A DNA stretch of 64,000 nucleotides from the NCBI GenBank assembly GCA_963702075.1, contig OY969703.1:2046001-2110000 (forward strand), in the 5' to 3' direction. Position 1 is the first letter of the stretch. Each line of letters opens with the position of its first letter. Source of the stretch: VAYN01 sp963702075 (GTDB lineage Bacteria > Actinomycetota > Thermoleophilia > Solirubrobacterales > 70-9). Below, piece after piece: positions 35,882-44,038 of the stretch. The notes below the pieces were generated by a model. It saw only the letters and a program-made list of their open reading frames with translations. It did no database searches and had not been told where the DNA came from. The position numbers were made by a program, and so were the translations under genes.

Positions 35882-36511
35882 ATGGCCTTGCCGAAGACGA
35901 AGAACAAGAAAGATGGCGTCGAACAAATCGTCGCCAAAGCGTTCGCCCACCCCCTGCGGGTGCAGATCCTGATCATTCTCAACGAGAAGGTCGCGAGCCC
36001 GAACATGCTCGCCCAGCAGCTCGACGAGAGCCTCAACCTCGTCGCCTACCACGTGCGGGTGCTGGAGAAATACGACTGCATCGAGCTCGTTGACACGAAG
36101 CAGCGACGCGGCGCCACCGAGCACTTCTACCGCGCCACCCGCCGCCAGCTCCTCACCGATGACCAGTGGGCCCAGATGCCCGCCAGCCTGCGACCAGGCA
36201 TGGCCACCGCCGTGCTCAAATCCATCTTCGAGGACATCGAGGAAGCCTCGAAGGCAGGAACGCTGGAGGAAGTCGACGAGGTCCACATCAGCCGCACCCC
36301 GATGGTGCTCGACAAACAGGGCTGGGGAGAGGTGTCGTCCCTTCTCAAGGGCACTTTCGACCAGCTCCTGGAAATCCAGACCGCCGCTTCCGAACGAGTT
36401 GCAGAGAGCAAAGAAGACGGCACGCTCGCCAAGGTGCACCTGCTGCACTTCAAGTCGCCGAACACCAAAGAGCTGAAAGAAGCCGAAGCGGCCGCCGAGG
36501 CCAGCTCCTAA
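35882..36511 (+). CDS. ArsR-like winged-helix transcriptional regulator
   Basis: 209 residues. The N-terminal 90 residues are a winged helix: AFAHPLRVQILIILNE, then ASPNMLAQQLDESLNLVAYHVRVLEKYDCIELVDTKQRRGATEHFYRAT. No ArsR metal cysteines. The C-terminal 115 residues are helical with a DxQWAQMP start and a polar end, likely a dimerisation or ligand domain. It is closely related in its DNA-binding part to the protein at 45014-45304. It has two hairpins downstream (36530-36593). Confidence 0.85.
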   Translation: MALPKTKNKKDGVEQIVAKAFAHPLRVQILIILNEKVASPNMLAQQLDESLNLVAYHVRVLEKYDCIELVDTKQRRGATEHFYRATRRQLLTDDQWAQMPASLRPGMATAVLKSIFEDIEEASKAGTLEEVDEVHISRTPMVLDKQGWGEVSSLLKGTFDQLLEIQTAASERVAESKEDGTLAKVHLLHFKSPNTKELKEAEAAAEASS

Positions 36512-36529
36512 GCGTTCTCCGTCTGAGCG

Positions 36530-36593
36530 CAGCGCCGCTGACCAGTCGAGCGGCGCTGTCGATCAGGCACTCGCCGCGGGTCCCTGCGGCGAG
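36530..36593 (+). terminator. two adjacent hairpins after the winged-helix gene
   Basis: First hairpin: CAGCGCCGCT at 36530-36539 pairs with AGCGGCGCTG at 36549-36558. Second: CTCGCCGC at 36570-36577 pairs with GCGGCGAG at 36586-36593. They lie 18-82 bases after the stop of the regulator gene. No long T-run follows, so efficiency as terminators is uncertain. Confidence 0.55.
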
Positions 36594-36670
36594 CCGTGAT
36601 GTTTCGGTTGCTCCTTCTTCCGGGAATGGAAGGGATGTCGTGAGGATCCGATGAGGAGAGAGGAGCCGCG

Positions 36671-38488
36671 ATGAGCGACGGGGATGCGCAGATGGGGACG
36701 ATCGAGACCCAGGTCCCGGCGCGCCTCGACCGGCTGCCCTGGTCCCGTTTCCACTGGATGGTGATCATCGGCCTCGGCACCGTTTGGATTCTCGACGGCC
36801 TCGAGGTGACGATCGTCGGCAGCATCGGCGTCCGCCTCACCGAAAAAGGCAGCGGGATCGTCATGGACGCCAGCCAGATCGGCACGGCCGCCGCCTTCTA
36901 CGTCGGCGGCGCCTGCCTCGGCGCCCTCTTCTTCGGGCAGCTGACCGACCGGCTCGGACGCAAGAAGCTCTTCCTCGTCACCCTCGGCGTCTACATCATC
37001 GCCACCATCGCCACGGCCTTCGCCTGGACCGCCTGGTACTTCTACCTTTTCCGCTTCCTCACCGGCGCCGGTATCGGCGGTGAGTACGCCGCGATCAACT
37101 CGGCGATCGACGAGCTGATCCCGGCACGCGTGCGCGGCCGGGTCGATCTGATCATCAACGGCAGTTACTGGGTCGGCGCTGCCGCCGGCGCCTTCGCGGC
37201 CGTCGCCCTGCTCAACACCTCCCTCTTTGCCATGGACGTCGGCTGGCGCCTCGCCTTCGGGATGGGCGCGATCCTCGGGGTGGCGATCCTGATCGTCCGC
37301 CGCCATGTGCCGGAGAGTCCGCGCTGGCTCTTCATCCACGGTCGCGAGGAGGAGGCCGAGGAAATCGTCGAGAACATCGAGCGCGAAGTCCGCGAGAGCA
37401 CCGGCCAGGAGCTCTCCGAACCAGACCGCTCGCTCGTCGTCCACCAGCGCGAGCGGATTCCCTTCCGCGAGATCGCCTCCACCGCCTTCCGCAAATATCC
37501 GCGACGGACGATCCTCGGGCTCTCCCTCTTCGTCGGCCAAGCCTTCCTCTACAACGCCGTCACCTTCGACCTGGGGACGCTGCTGGGCGAATTCTTCGAA
37601 GTCGGCTCCAGCACGATCCCGATCTACATCGCGATCTTCGCCGCCTCGAACTTCATGGGCCCGCTGCTCCTCGGCCGCTTCTTCGACACGCTCGGCCGCA
37701 AACCGATGGTCACCGGCACCTACCTGATCTCGGCGGTCCTGACCGCGATCCTCGGCGTCTTCCTCCTTGGCGGAGGTCTGACCACCTGGTCATTTATGGC
37801 CTTCATCATCGCCATCTTCTTCTTCGCCTCAGCCGGCGCCAGCTCGGCCTACCTGACCGTCAGCGAGATCTTCCCGATGGAGACCCGAGCCCTCTCGATC
37901 GCCTTCTTCTATGCGGTCGGGACCGCGGCAGGCGGCATCGTCGGACCGATCCTCTTCGGCCACCTGATCGCCAGTGGCAGCGAAAGCCAGGTCGCGGTCG
38001 GGTTCTTCATCGGCGCTGCGGTGATGTCCCTGGGTGCCATCGCCGAGTTCCTCTTCGGCGTCAAAGCCGAGCAGAAACAGCTCGAGGAGGTCGCCGAACC
38101 GCTCACCGCCGAGGGCACCGAAGCCGCTCAGCCGGCAACCTCTGAGCCCTCGGAACCCCGCACTGCCGCCGGCGGGCGGCACCCCGGCTGGTGGAGACCG
38201 GGACCGGGGTCGCTCTACTCGGCACGAGCGATGGGAGTTTCCGGACCGCATCCGCCGGTGCCGCTCGACAGCGAGATATCGATCATCGAAACCGCCCTGC
38301 GCGAGAAAGGCAGCGCCGACCGGCGGGAGCTGAGCCGGCGGGTCGGCGGCCGTTACTGGGGCCCCGGGCGCTTTAACGAGGCCCTGCACGCGGCCGTCGC
38401 TCAAGGGCGGGCGAGGCAGCTTCCCCGCGGCCAATTCGCGCCCGCCGATGCCGCCCGCGCGGAGGCCGGCGCCGGCAGCGGCAAATGA
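36671..38488 (+). CDS. MFS transporter with C-terminal winged-helix-like extension
   Basis: 605 residues. The first 450 form a 12-helix major facilitator of the sugar/metabolite porter type: DRLGRKKLF in loop 2-3 and the PESPRWLFIHGREEEAEEIV segment after helix 6 are the sugar-porter signatures. From residue about 455 a Glu/Ala/Pro linker leads to a 70-residue domain (SEISIIETALREKGSADRREL, YWGPGRFNEALHAAVAQGRA) that looks like a winged helix. Fusion of a transporter to such a domain is unusual; it may sense substrate or simply be a cytoplasmic clamp. Substrate unknown. ATG start with AGGAGCCGCG seven bases or so upstream. Confidence 0.8.
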   Translation: MSDGDAQMGTIETQVPARLDRLPWSRFHWMVIIGLGTVWILDGLEVTIVGSIGVRLTEKGSGIVMDASQIGTAAAFYVGGACLGALFFGQLTDRLGRKKLFLVTLGVYIIATIATAFAWTAWYFYLFRFLTGAGIGGEYAAINSAIDELIPARVRGRVDLIINGSYWVGAAAGAFAAVALLNTSLFAMDVGWRLAFGMGAILGVAILIVRRHVPESPRWLFIHGREEEAEEIVENIEREVRESTGQELSEPDRSLVVHQRERIPFREIASTAFRKYPRRTILGLSLFVGQAFLYNAVTFDLGTLLGEFFEVGSSTIPIYIAIFAASNFMGPLLLGRFFDTLGRKPMVTGTYLISAVLTAILGVFLLGGGLTTWSFMAFIIAIFFFASAGASSAYLTVSEIFPMETRALSIAFFYAVGTAAGGIVGPILFGHLIASGSESQVAVGFFIGAAVMSLGAIAEFLFGVKAEQKQLEEVAEPLTAEGTEAAQPATSEPSEPRTAAGGRHPGWWRPGPGSLYSARAMGVSGPHPPVPLDSEISIIETALREKGSADRRELSRRVGGRYWGPGRFNEALHAAVAQGRARQLPRGQFAPADAARAEAGAGSGK

Positions 38489-38612
38489 TCTCGGACCGGT
38501 ACCTGCTTGTCGGTATGGTTGCCGTGACGACGGCACCGCCGCCGCGCTGCACAGCTTCGGACTGACGCTCTCAGGGCAGCGACGTTGGGATAACTATCCA
38601 TCTATCCATGCT

Positions 38613-39434
38613 GTGAAGAGCGAGCAGACCCCGAAAAACGAAGACCAGTCGAGCCCGGGACCAGGCGAGGGCCTGGCGAGCGAGCGAGCGCTCTGGGCCC
38701 GGTTCGTCAAAGATCGCGACCCGGCGATCCGCGAGGAGCTGGTGCGGCGATACCTGCCGTTCGCGAAGAACCTCGCCTTGCGCTACCGGGGGGCAAGCGA
38801 GTCCTTCGACGACCTCCTGCAGGTGGCGAGCCTCGGGCTGGTCAACGCGATCGACCGCTTCGACCCCGATCGCGGCGCCCCCTTCACCGCCTTCGCCTCG
38901 CCGACGATCCTCGGTGAGCTGAAGCGCCACTTCCGCGACCGGGTCTGGACGGTGCGGGTCCCGCGCGGGCTCCACGACCGCATGGCCGAAGTGGAGAAAG
39001 CGATCTCCGAGCTCACCGTCCAGCTGCAGCGCTCGCCCTCCGTCCCCGAGATCGCCGAGCGGCTCGAGGTCGACCCGACCGACGTGCTGGAGGTCCTGGA
39101 GGCGAACCACAACCGGCGACCGCTCTCGCTCGACCGCCCGGTCGGCGGCGAAGACTCCGAAGAATCGCCGGCGGCCGAGTGGGTCGGCGACGAAGACTCC
39201 GGCTACGAACTGGTCGAGGACAAACTGGCGCTCGAGGGCGCTCTCCCCCACCTCGACGAGCGCGAGCGCCTGGTCCTGCAGCTGCGCTTCGTCGAGGACC
39301 TGACGCAGTCGCAGATCGCCGAGCGGATCGGCCACTCGCAGATGCACGTCTCCCGCATCCTCCGGCGCACGCTGGAGCGGATCCGAGCCGAGGTGGCCGA
39401 GCAGAGCGCCGCCGCCGGCGAGACCGATCCCTAA
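38613..39434 (+). CDS. SigB/SigF-type alternative sigma factor
   Basis: 273 residues from a GTG (KSEQTPKNEDQSSPG). Region 2: PFAKNLALRYRGASESFDDLLQVASLGLVNAIDRFDP and FTAFASPTILGELKRHFRD, region 3: VPRGLHDRMAEVEKAI, region 4: LPHLDERERLVLQLRFVEDLTQSQIAERIGHSQMHVSRILRR. These are the hallmarks of the SigB/SigF stress and sporulation group, not the housekeeping factor. The adjacent anti-sigma gene at 39444 is convergent. The first 30 residues are a non-conserved acidic tail. The neighbourhood (STAS, HATPase, SpoIIE) supports a partner-switch-controlled general stress sigma. Confidence 0.92.
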   Translation: MKSEQTPKNEDQSSPGPGEGLASERALWARFVKDRDPAIREELVRRYLPFAKNLALRYRGASESFDDLLQVASLGLVNAIDRFDPDRGAPFTAFASPTILGELKRHFRDRVWTVRVPRGLHDRMAEVEKAISELTVQLQRSPSVPEIAERLEVDPTDVLEVLEANHNRRPLSLDRPVGGEDSEESPAAEWVGDEDSGYELVEDKLALEGALPHLDERERLVLQLRFVEDLTQSQIAERIGHSQMHVSRILRRTLERIRAEVAEQSAAAGETDP

Positions 39435-39443
39435 GCCCTTCTT

Positions 39444-40280
39444 TCAGGTCTTCGAGAGCGAGGAGATCGCGACGACGAGGTATTCGCCTTCGTCACCCTC
39501 TTCGATCCGCAGCTCGTCGGTCAGAGCCTCCAGCGAACCGCCCACCTCGGGCAACTCGAAGCTCGCCCGCAGGCGCTCGGCGCCGCCTTGGGTCATCGGC
39601 CCGACCTTGAGCTCGATCCCCTTCGGCAGCTCGGCGATGCTGAGGGAGACGTGGCCGTCGGTGAACCCCTGGGGGGCTCGGGCGGAGATCGCGTCGGAGA
39701 GCAGCATCGTGTCGGAGAGGCGGTCGACGCTGATGTCTTGGCGGGCGGCGAGGGCCGAGAGCGCGCGGCTGAGGACAGGGCCGACGATCTCGGGCGGACC
39801 GACCCTGATCCGGGTCGCGTCATCGGCCGTGACCGCAAAGGTCGAGCCGTTCCTGGCCGAGTCCTCACGCGCCTCCAGTGGCAGGTGCATGCGGATCTCG
39901 GTGCCTTTGTCGGCGCCACCCTTGATCTCGAAGCTGCTCGAGAGCGCGGCGATCAGGGTGAGGCCGATCCGCAGGCTCGGGCGTTCGACGTCGGGGCGGG
40001 GACGGATGCCGCTGCCGTGGTCGCGGATGACGACGGTGAGCCCGTCGCCGTCGCTCTCCGCCTCGATCTCCAGCGGGCCGGGCTCCATTCCGGCATAGGC
40101 GTGGACGACGACGTTCATGCTGGCCTCGGTCACAACCGTCTTCAGATCGGCCAGCGAGGCCTGGTCCATCCCCAGTCGTTCGGCCAGGCCCGCCAGCGCG
40201 TGCCGGACGACAGCCACGTTCTCGGCCCGTGCCGGGAGGGACATTTGGAGCCCCGAGCGATCGTTGGTTGAGGTATTCAA
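39444..40280 (-). CDS. anti-sigma factor (RsbW/SpoIIAB-like HATPase) with C-terminal extension
   Basis: 278 residues. Residues 10-140 are a GHKL ATPase: N-box EASMNVVVHAYAG, G1 RDHGSGIRPRPD, G2 RIGLTLIAALSSSFE. Such kinases phosphorylate a STAS protein and hold the sigma factor inactive. The last 130 residues (VGPPEIVGPVLSRALSALAA onwards) are an extra alpha/beta domain absent from standard RsbW. A SigB/SigF-type promoter lies 81 bases upstream (40361-40386), so it is likely under control of the sigma factor it inhibits. ATG start. Confidence 0.85.
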   Translation of the reverse strand: MNTSTNDRSGLQMSLPARAENVAVVRHALAGLAERLGMDQASLADLKTVVTEASMNVVVHAYAGMEPGPLEIEAESDGDGLTVVIRDHGSGIRPRPDVERPSLRIGLTLIAALSSSFEIKGGADKGTEIRMHLPLEAREDSARNGSTFAVTADDATRIRVGPPEIVGPVLSRALSALAARQDISVDRLSDTMLLSDAISARAPQGFTDGHVSLSIAELPKGIELKVGPMTQGGAERLRASFELPEVGGSLEALTDELRIEEGDEGEYLVVAISSLSKT

Positions 40281-40360
40281 ATTTCCAGCCTGCCCCCAGG
40301 AACCTCGAGGCCCTTTATCGGAGTCGCGAGCATATCCGGCTATGTCGCGTCAGAGGGTGC

Positions 40361-40386
40361 ATACCCCTGCCGACGAGAGGCAAAAC
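40361..40386 (-). promoter_or_regulatory. SigB/SigF-type promoter of the anti-sigma gene
   Basis: On the minus strand: GTTT (40383-40386), 16 bases, GGGTAT (40361-40366). This matches the actinobacterial SigF/SigB consensus GTTT-N15-17-GGGTAT exactly. It lies 81 bases before the anti-sigma ATG. Confidence 0.65.
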
Positions 40387-40427
40387 AGCGTGCAGGCAGC
40401 CTGCCGTCCTGCGGTAGGATCGAGGCG

Positions 40428-40790
40428 GTGAATCCCGCCCCGTTCGAAGTAAAGGTAGGAGACCTCGAGCATGGCGTCCGGACCATTTCGGTTCGCGGCG
40501 AGCTCGACTTGAGCACTGCTCCCGAACTCGAGGGGCCGTTGGAGCAGGCGCTCGAGAGCGACGAGGGCTCGGTCCTGATCGACCTCTCCAGCTGCGAGTT
40601 CATCGATTCGACCGGGATCGCCCTCATCGTCCGCGCCTGGCAGCGCCTCGAGAGCGGCGAGAACGGCCGCGCTCTGGTCATCTGCAGCCATAACGACCAG
40701 GTCCGGCGGGTGCTCGAGATCACCGGCCTCGAGCTCTCGATCCCGGTTCACGGCACCCTGGACGAGGCCCTCGCCGCGATGGCGAGCTGA
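40428..40790 (+). CDS. STAS-domain anti-anti-sigma factor
   Basis: 120 residues from a GTG (NPAPFEVKVGDLEHGVRTIS) with GGAUCGAGG upstream. A single STAS domain: RGELDLSTAPELEGPLEQAL, VLIDLSSCEFIDSTGIALIV (phosphorylation Ser at about 61), ending EITGLELSIPVHGTLDEALAAM. When unphosphorylated it would bind the HATPase anti-sigma factor and free the sigma factor. It is divergent from the anti-sigma gene. Confidence 0.92.
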   Translation: MNPAPFEVKVGDLEHGVRTISVRGELDLSTAPELEGPLEQALESDEGSVLIDLSSCEFIDSTGIALIVRAWQRLESGENGRALVICSHNDQVRRVLEITGLELSIPVHGTLDEALAAMAS

Positions 40791-40859
40791 GTCGCCGCCG
40801 CCCTCGCGGGGTCGCCGAAAACTGCATAGGAGTCCGATCCGCGGGGTAGCCGAACCTCG

Positions 40860-41789
40860 ATGTCTCCTCAGCCTCGCCGCCCACGGCTCCCCCGGGAGCT
40901 GTTTGAGACTCGCAGCCATGCCTGGCACTCGCTCGGGCTGGGCGACGAGCTGGCGCCACGGTTCACGAAACGGCAGTTCGGTGGCCTGCTGTTGGCACTG
41001 CTGCTGATCGCCGGGACGCTCTTCGTCTACTACAACCGCAAGAGCATCGCTCCGGGCTACGGGCAGTGGGTCCGGGCCGGGACGGTCGCGGTTCTGATCG
41101 TCGTCGGCACGGCGGCCACGCACTGGCTCGCGCGCGGGCTCTCTCCCCGCCTCTACCGTCGCCTCGACCCGGCGACGGCGGGGACCGCCGGCTTCGTCAT
41201 CCGCCTCCTGGCGACCGCGGCCGTCGTCGTCCTGGCGCTGCGGATCGCCGGCGTCACCGCCAGCACCCTTGCCGTCGGCGGTGCCTTCACCGCCGTCCTG
41301 CTCGGCCTTGCCGCCCAGCAGGCGCTGGGCGGGATCTTCGCCGGCATCGTCTTGCAGAGCACCCGCCCCTTCCGGGTCGGCGAAAGGGTGCGGCTGGTCG
41401 GCGGCGCGCTGGCAGGTTCGATCGAGGGGACTGTCTCCTCGCTCGGGCTCTTCTACACCACCCTGAGCCAGGGGGCCGACCGGCTGATGGTCCCCAACAA
41501 CGTCCTCCTCAGCCTCGTCGTCGTGCCCTTGCGCGAGCCCGACAAAGTCGACGTCCGGGTTCGTTTCCCGATGCAGACGAGCCCGAAGCAGGTCGAGGAC
41601 CGGCTGCTGGAAGCGATCACCGTCCCCACCCGCTACAAACCGAGCGTCGCCTTGGAGGAACTCGACGCCGACGGGGTCGTCTTCCGCGTCGACGCAACCC
41701 CGCTTCGACCCGAAGACGGGTCGAAGCTGGCCGAGGAGATCCTGGAGGCGCTGCGGCGGGAGGAACCGGCCGAGTCGCGACCCGCTTAG
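40860..41789 (+). CDS. MscS-family small-conductance mechanosensitive channel
   Basis: 309 residues. Three hydrophobic segments (about 40-62, 75-95, 105-135) precede the pore helix AFTAVLLGLAAQQALGGIFAGIVL (Gly/Ala-rich TM3), and the beta-domain FRVGERVRLVGG...GTVSSLGLFYTTL...NNVLLS that is typical of MscS. It opens under membrane tension and releases osmolytes in hypo-osmotic shock. It sits between the stress-sigma switch and the UspA-like gene. Confidence 0.9.
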   Translation: MSPQPRRPRLPRELFETRSHAWHSLGLGDELAPRFTKRQFGGLLLALLLIAGTLFVYYNRKSIAPGYGQWVRAGTVAVLIVVGTAATHWLARGLSPRLYRRLDPATAGTAGFVIRLLATAAVVVLALRIAGVTASTLAVGGAFTAVLLGLAAQQALGGIFAGIVLQSTRPFRVGERVRLVGGALAGSIEGTVSSLGLFYTTLSQGADRLMVPNNVLLSLVVVPLREPDKVDVRVRFPMQTSPKQVEDRLLEAITVPTRYKPSVALEELDADGVVFRVDATPLRPEDGSKLAEEILEALRREEPAESRPA

Positions 41790-41808
41790 CGACTGGGTCA
41801 GCAGCGCC

Positions 41809-42621
41809 TCAGTTGAAGATCAGGATCGCGGTGTTGACGACGATCGCCAGCGGGGTGATCGTCAGCGCCAGGGTACGGAAGAACTTGGCGAAGCCGCCGC
41901 GGTAGTGAATGCTCTCGAAGAGGGTGAGGCCGACCACGTGAGCGAGGTTGGCGAGGGCGACGCCGATCGCGATCAGGATCGCCACCGCTTCCCAGCCGGT
42001 CTGGTTGCCGCTGCCGCTTGCCACCGCCGCCGCCAGGACCGCGACGACGATCGTGCCGAGGATGCCGGCGGTCATCCCGGCCAGGTCGGCGCGGGTCATC
42101 CCGGGGACGTAGGCGCCGCCGCTGAATTCCTTGTCGGCGAGCGGGTTGACGGTGCCGGCGCCGGCCTCCTCGACCTTGACGATGTGGTCGGGCTGGTTCT
42201 CGGCGTGCTCTAGGACGATCAGCCGCAGCGGTGGCTCGAGCGATTCCTGTGCCCGCTCGTAGAGCCCCTTTTCATACCACTCCTCCTGGCCCTCTGAGTG
42301 CTCGAAGATCAGGATCTCGTCGGCGGGAGCTTTCAGAAGTGCGTCCTGCGCCGCCTGGACGGGGTCGGGATCGCCCACCTCGCCGCTCACCTCGATGCCA
42401 TCCTGGCCGCGCAACAGCGTCAGCGCCCGCTCGAGCCGCTTCTCGGCTCGCTCCTTGGGCTCGTCGATGTCGCCGAGCGTGTGGCGCAACGGGCTCGCCT
42501 CCACCGCGGGAACGACGACCCGCACCTCGACACCGTTGCCGTTGGCGTCGGCGCAAATCTGCTCGATGGGCTCGTTGCCGCGAAGCTCGTCGGCGACGAT
42601 CGCGATCACTCGGCGGGGCAT
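41809..42621 (-). CDS. UspA-like N-terminal domain fused to three membrane helices
   Basis: 270 residues. Residues 1-170 have a universal-stress-protein-like pattern of alternating beta strands and helices (RVIAIVADEL, GVEVRVVVPAVEA, ADEILIFEHSEG, PLRLIVLEHAEN), although no ATP-binding G-x2-G-x9-GS motif is evident. Residues 175-270 hold three hydrophobic helices (AGMTAGILGTIVVAVLAAAVA, AVAILIAIGVALANLAHVVGL, ALTITPLAIVVNTAILIF). No known function. It is the second gene after a small acidic protein gene, nine bases apart, both behind the promoter at 43028. Confidence 0.6.
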   Translation of the reverse strand: MPRRVIAIVADELRGNEPIEQICADANGNGVEVRVVVPAVEASPLRHTLGDIDEPKERAEKRLERALTLLRGQDGIEVSGEVGDPDPVQAAQDALLKAPADEILIFEHSEGQEEWYEKGLYERAQESLEPPLRLIVLEHAENQPDHIVKVEEAGAGTVNPLADKEFSGGAYVPGMTRADLAGMTAGILGTIVVAVLAAAVASGSGNQTGWEAVAILIAIGVALANLAHVVGLTLFESIHYRGGFAKFFRTLALTITPLAIVVNTAILIFN

Positions 42622-42630
42622 AGGAACCTC

Positions 42631-42942
42631 CTACTCGTCTTGGTGGATCTCCTGATCCGGTTCGCCGTAGGCGGCGTCCGTCGGCTCCTCCGGCTGTCCG
42701 ACATCGCCGTCGGGGAAGCGTTTTTCGTCGCCGTGCTCAGCGTTGTCAACCAGCTCGGCCTCGGCCAGCTCGAACCCCTCGGCCTCGCCCTCGCCGCCCT
42801 CGACCAAAGGCCGCTGGGCGGGATCGACGCCCGGGTCGTCGGGAGCGGGGCCGCCGATCTCGGCCGCTTCGGCCGCGGCGGCGTCCGCCTCTTCCTCGGC
42901 GATCGGGTCGGGCTCTTCCTCGGGACGCATCTCAGCACTCAT
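42631..42942 (-). CDS. small highly acidic protein
   Basis: 103 residues, nearly all Glu, Asp, Ala, Gly and Pro, with no hydrophobic core: probably disordered. Two proline/acidic clusters (PDDPGVDPAQRP and EKRFPDGDVGQPEEP) are seen. ATG start. It is cotranscribed with the downstream UspA-like membrane protein (nine bases apart). A chaperone-like, osmoprotective or histone-mimic role is only a guess. Confidence 0.65.
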   Translation of the reverse strand: MSAEMRPEEEPDPIAEEEADAAAAEAAEIGGPAPDDPGVDPAQRPLVEGGEGEAEGFELAEAELVDNAEHGDEKRFPDGDVGQPEEPTDAAYGEPDQEIHQDE

Positions 42943-43027
42943 GATGGCCGACCCTCTCCCCAGATGCCAGTCGAGGTGCCGTTCTCATGGTGATCAGGGC
43001 AATCGGTATCAGGTACATGCCCGGCGG

Positions 43028-43053
43028 TTACCCCTGCACCGCAGGCACGAAAC
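43028..43053 (-). promoter_or_regulatory. SigB/SigF-type promoter of the acidic-protein operon
   Basis: On the minus strand: GTTT (43050-43053), 16 bases, GGGTAA (43028-43033). It lies 86 bases before the ATG of the acidic-protein gene at 42942. Confidence 0.6.
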
Positions 43054-43075
43054 TCCGCTTGTCGGTCGGCCCCGC

Positions 43076-43273
43076 CTAGGAGCCGGTGCTGACCGAGGCG
43101 GTCGCCGCCGTACGAGCTGCCATCCAGCCGGCCACGGCACCGAGCGCGCCGCCGAGGCCGAGCAGGGTCGCCGTCCGCATCGGATTGGGCTTCAGCTTCG
43201 AAGCGGTGCCGTGGGCGGTGTGCTTCGCCGCCGTCTTGGCGGCCTTGCGGGTGAGAGTGCTCTTGATTGACAT
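43076..43273 (-). CDS. small basic protein with one hydrophobic helix
   Basis: 65 residues from ATG (MSIKSTLTRKAAKTAAKHTAHG). The N-terminal half is Lys/Ala/Thr-rich and basic, followed by a hydrophobic helix (RTATLLGLGGALGAVAGWMAA) and a short polar end. It may be a peripheral or single-pass membrane protein. Starts four codons earlier (43285) are possible. A GGGTAT 6-base box at 43279-43284 with a poor -35 (GTGT, 17 bases) hints at the same sigma factor, with a nearly leaderless start. Function unknown. Confidence 0.5.
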   Translation of the reverse strand: MSIKSTLTRKAAKTAAKHTAHGTASKLKPNPMRTATLLGLGGALGAVAGWMAARTAATASVSTGS

Positions 43274-43378
43274 GTCGAAACCCATACCCGGCGCACCTGC
43301 CCCCTTACACCAGTTGCGGAGGCAGCAACTCAAGCACCGTCCTCACATCTTTCATCGCCATCTGGGTACCCCGCTTGC

Positions 43379-44038
43379 ATGCCCCTGAACGCGATTCTCG
43401 ATGTCGACGGCACTCTCGTCGACACCAACTACCACCACGCGATCGCCTGGCACCGGGCGCTGCACGCACACGGGCACTCGGTGCAGGTGTGGAAGGTCCA
43501 CCGCCACATCGGCATGGGCGGTGACCAGATCCTCGAGGCACTGATTGGAGAGGAGGCGGCAGCCTCCGATGGCGAGGCGATCCTCGAAGCCGAGAGCGAG
43601 GCCTACGGCGAGCTGATCGGCGAAGTCGAGCCGCTGGAGGGCGCGCGAGAGCTGATCGAAAAGCTGCGACAGGAGGGGAACACCGTGATCCTCGCCAGCT
43701 CCGCCAAGCAGGAGGAGGTCGATCACTATCTAGACCTGCTCGACGCGCGTGAGCTAGTTGACGACTGGACCACTTCGGCCGACGTCGAGGCGACCAAGCC
43801 GGAGCCGGACCTGGTCCATGCGGCGCTGGAGAAGGCCGGCAACGACGACCCCTCGGTGATGGTCGGTGACTCGGTTTGGGACGTTGAGGCGGCGAATCGC
43901 GCCGGGCTGCCGACGCTCGCGGTCCTCACCGGCGGCTTTTCCGAGCAAGAGCTGCGCGAGGCCGGCGCCGCCCAGGTGGTTGAGGCGATCGGCGAGCTGC
44001 GGATCGACCGTCAGGCGCTGGGCGAGCTGGCGCGGTAG
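43379..44038 (+). CDS. HAD-superfamily hydrolase (phosphoglycolate phosphatase-like)
   Basis: 219 residues, ATG start. Motif I DVDGTLVDTNY (residues 8-18), a helical cap (about 19-85), motif II LASSAKQ, motif III lysine in EATKPEPD, motif IV MVGDSVWDVEAA. This is the phosphatase subfamily with an alpha-helical cap (beta-phosphoglucomutase/phosphoglycolate phosphatase type). Substrate unknown. Its end overlaps the convergent dehydrogenase gene by 28 bases. Confidence 0.88.
   Translation: MPLNAILDVDGTLVDTNYHHAIAWHRALHAHGHSVQVWKVHRHIGMGGDQILEALIGEEAAASDGEAILEAESEAYGELIGEVEPLEGARELIEKLRQEGNTVILASSAKQEEVDHYLDLLDARELVDDWTTSADVEATKPEPDLVHAALEKAGNDDPSVMVGDSVWDVEAANRAGLPTLAVLTGGFSEQELREAGAAQVVEAIGELRIDRQALGELAR

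Noticed and set aside
42943..43075. further small gene between the acidic gene and the small basic protein
   Set aside because: No frame with start and ribosome site; the space is explained by the promoter at 43028.
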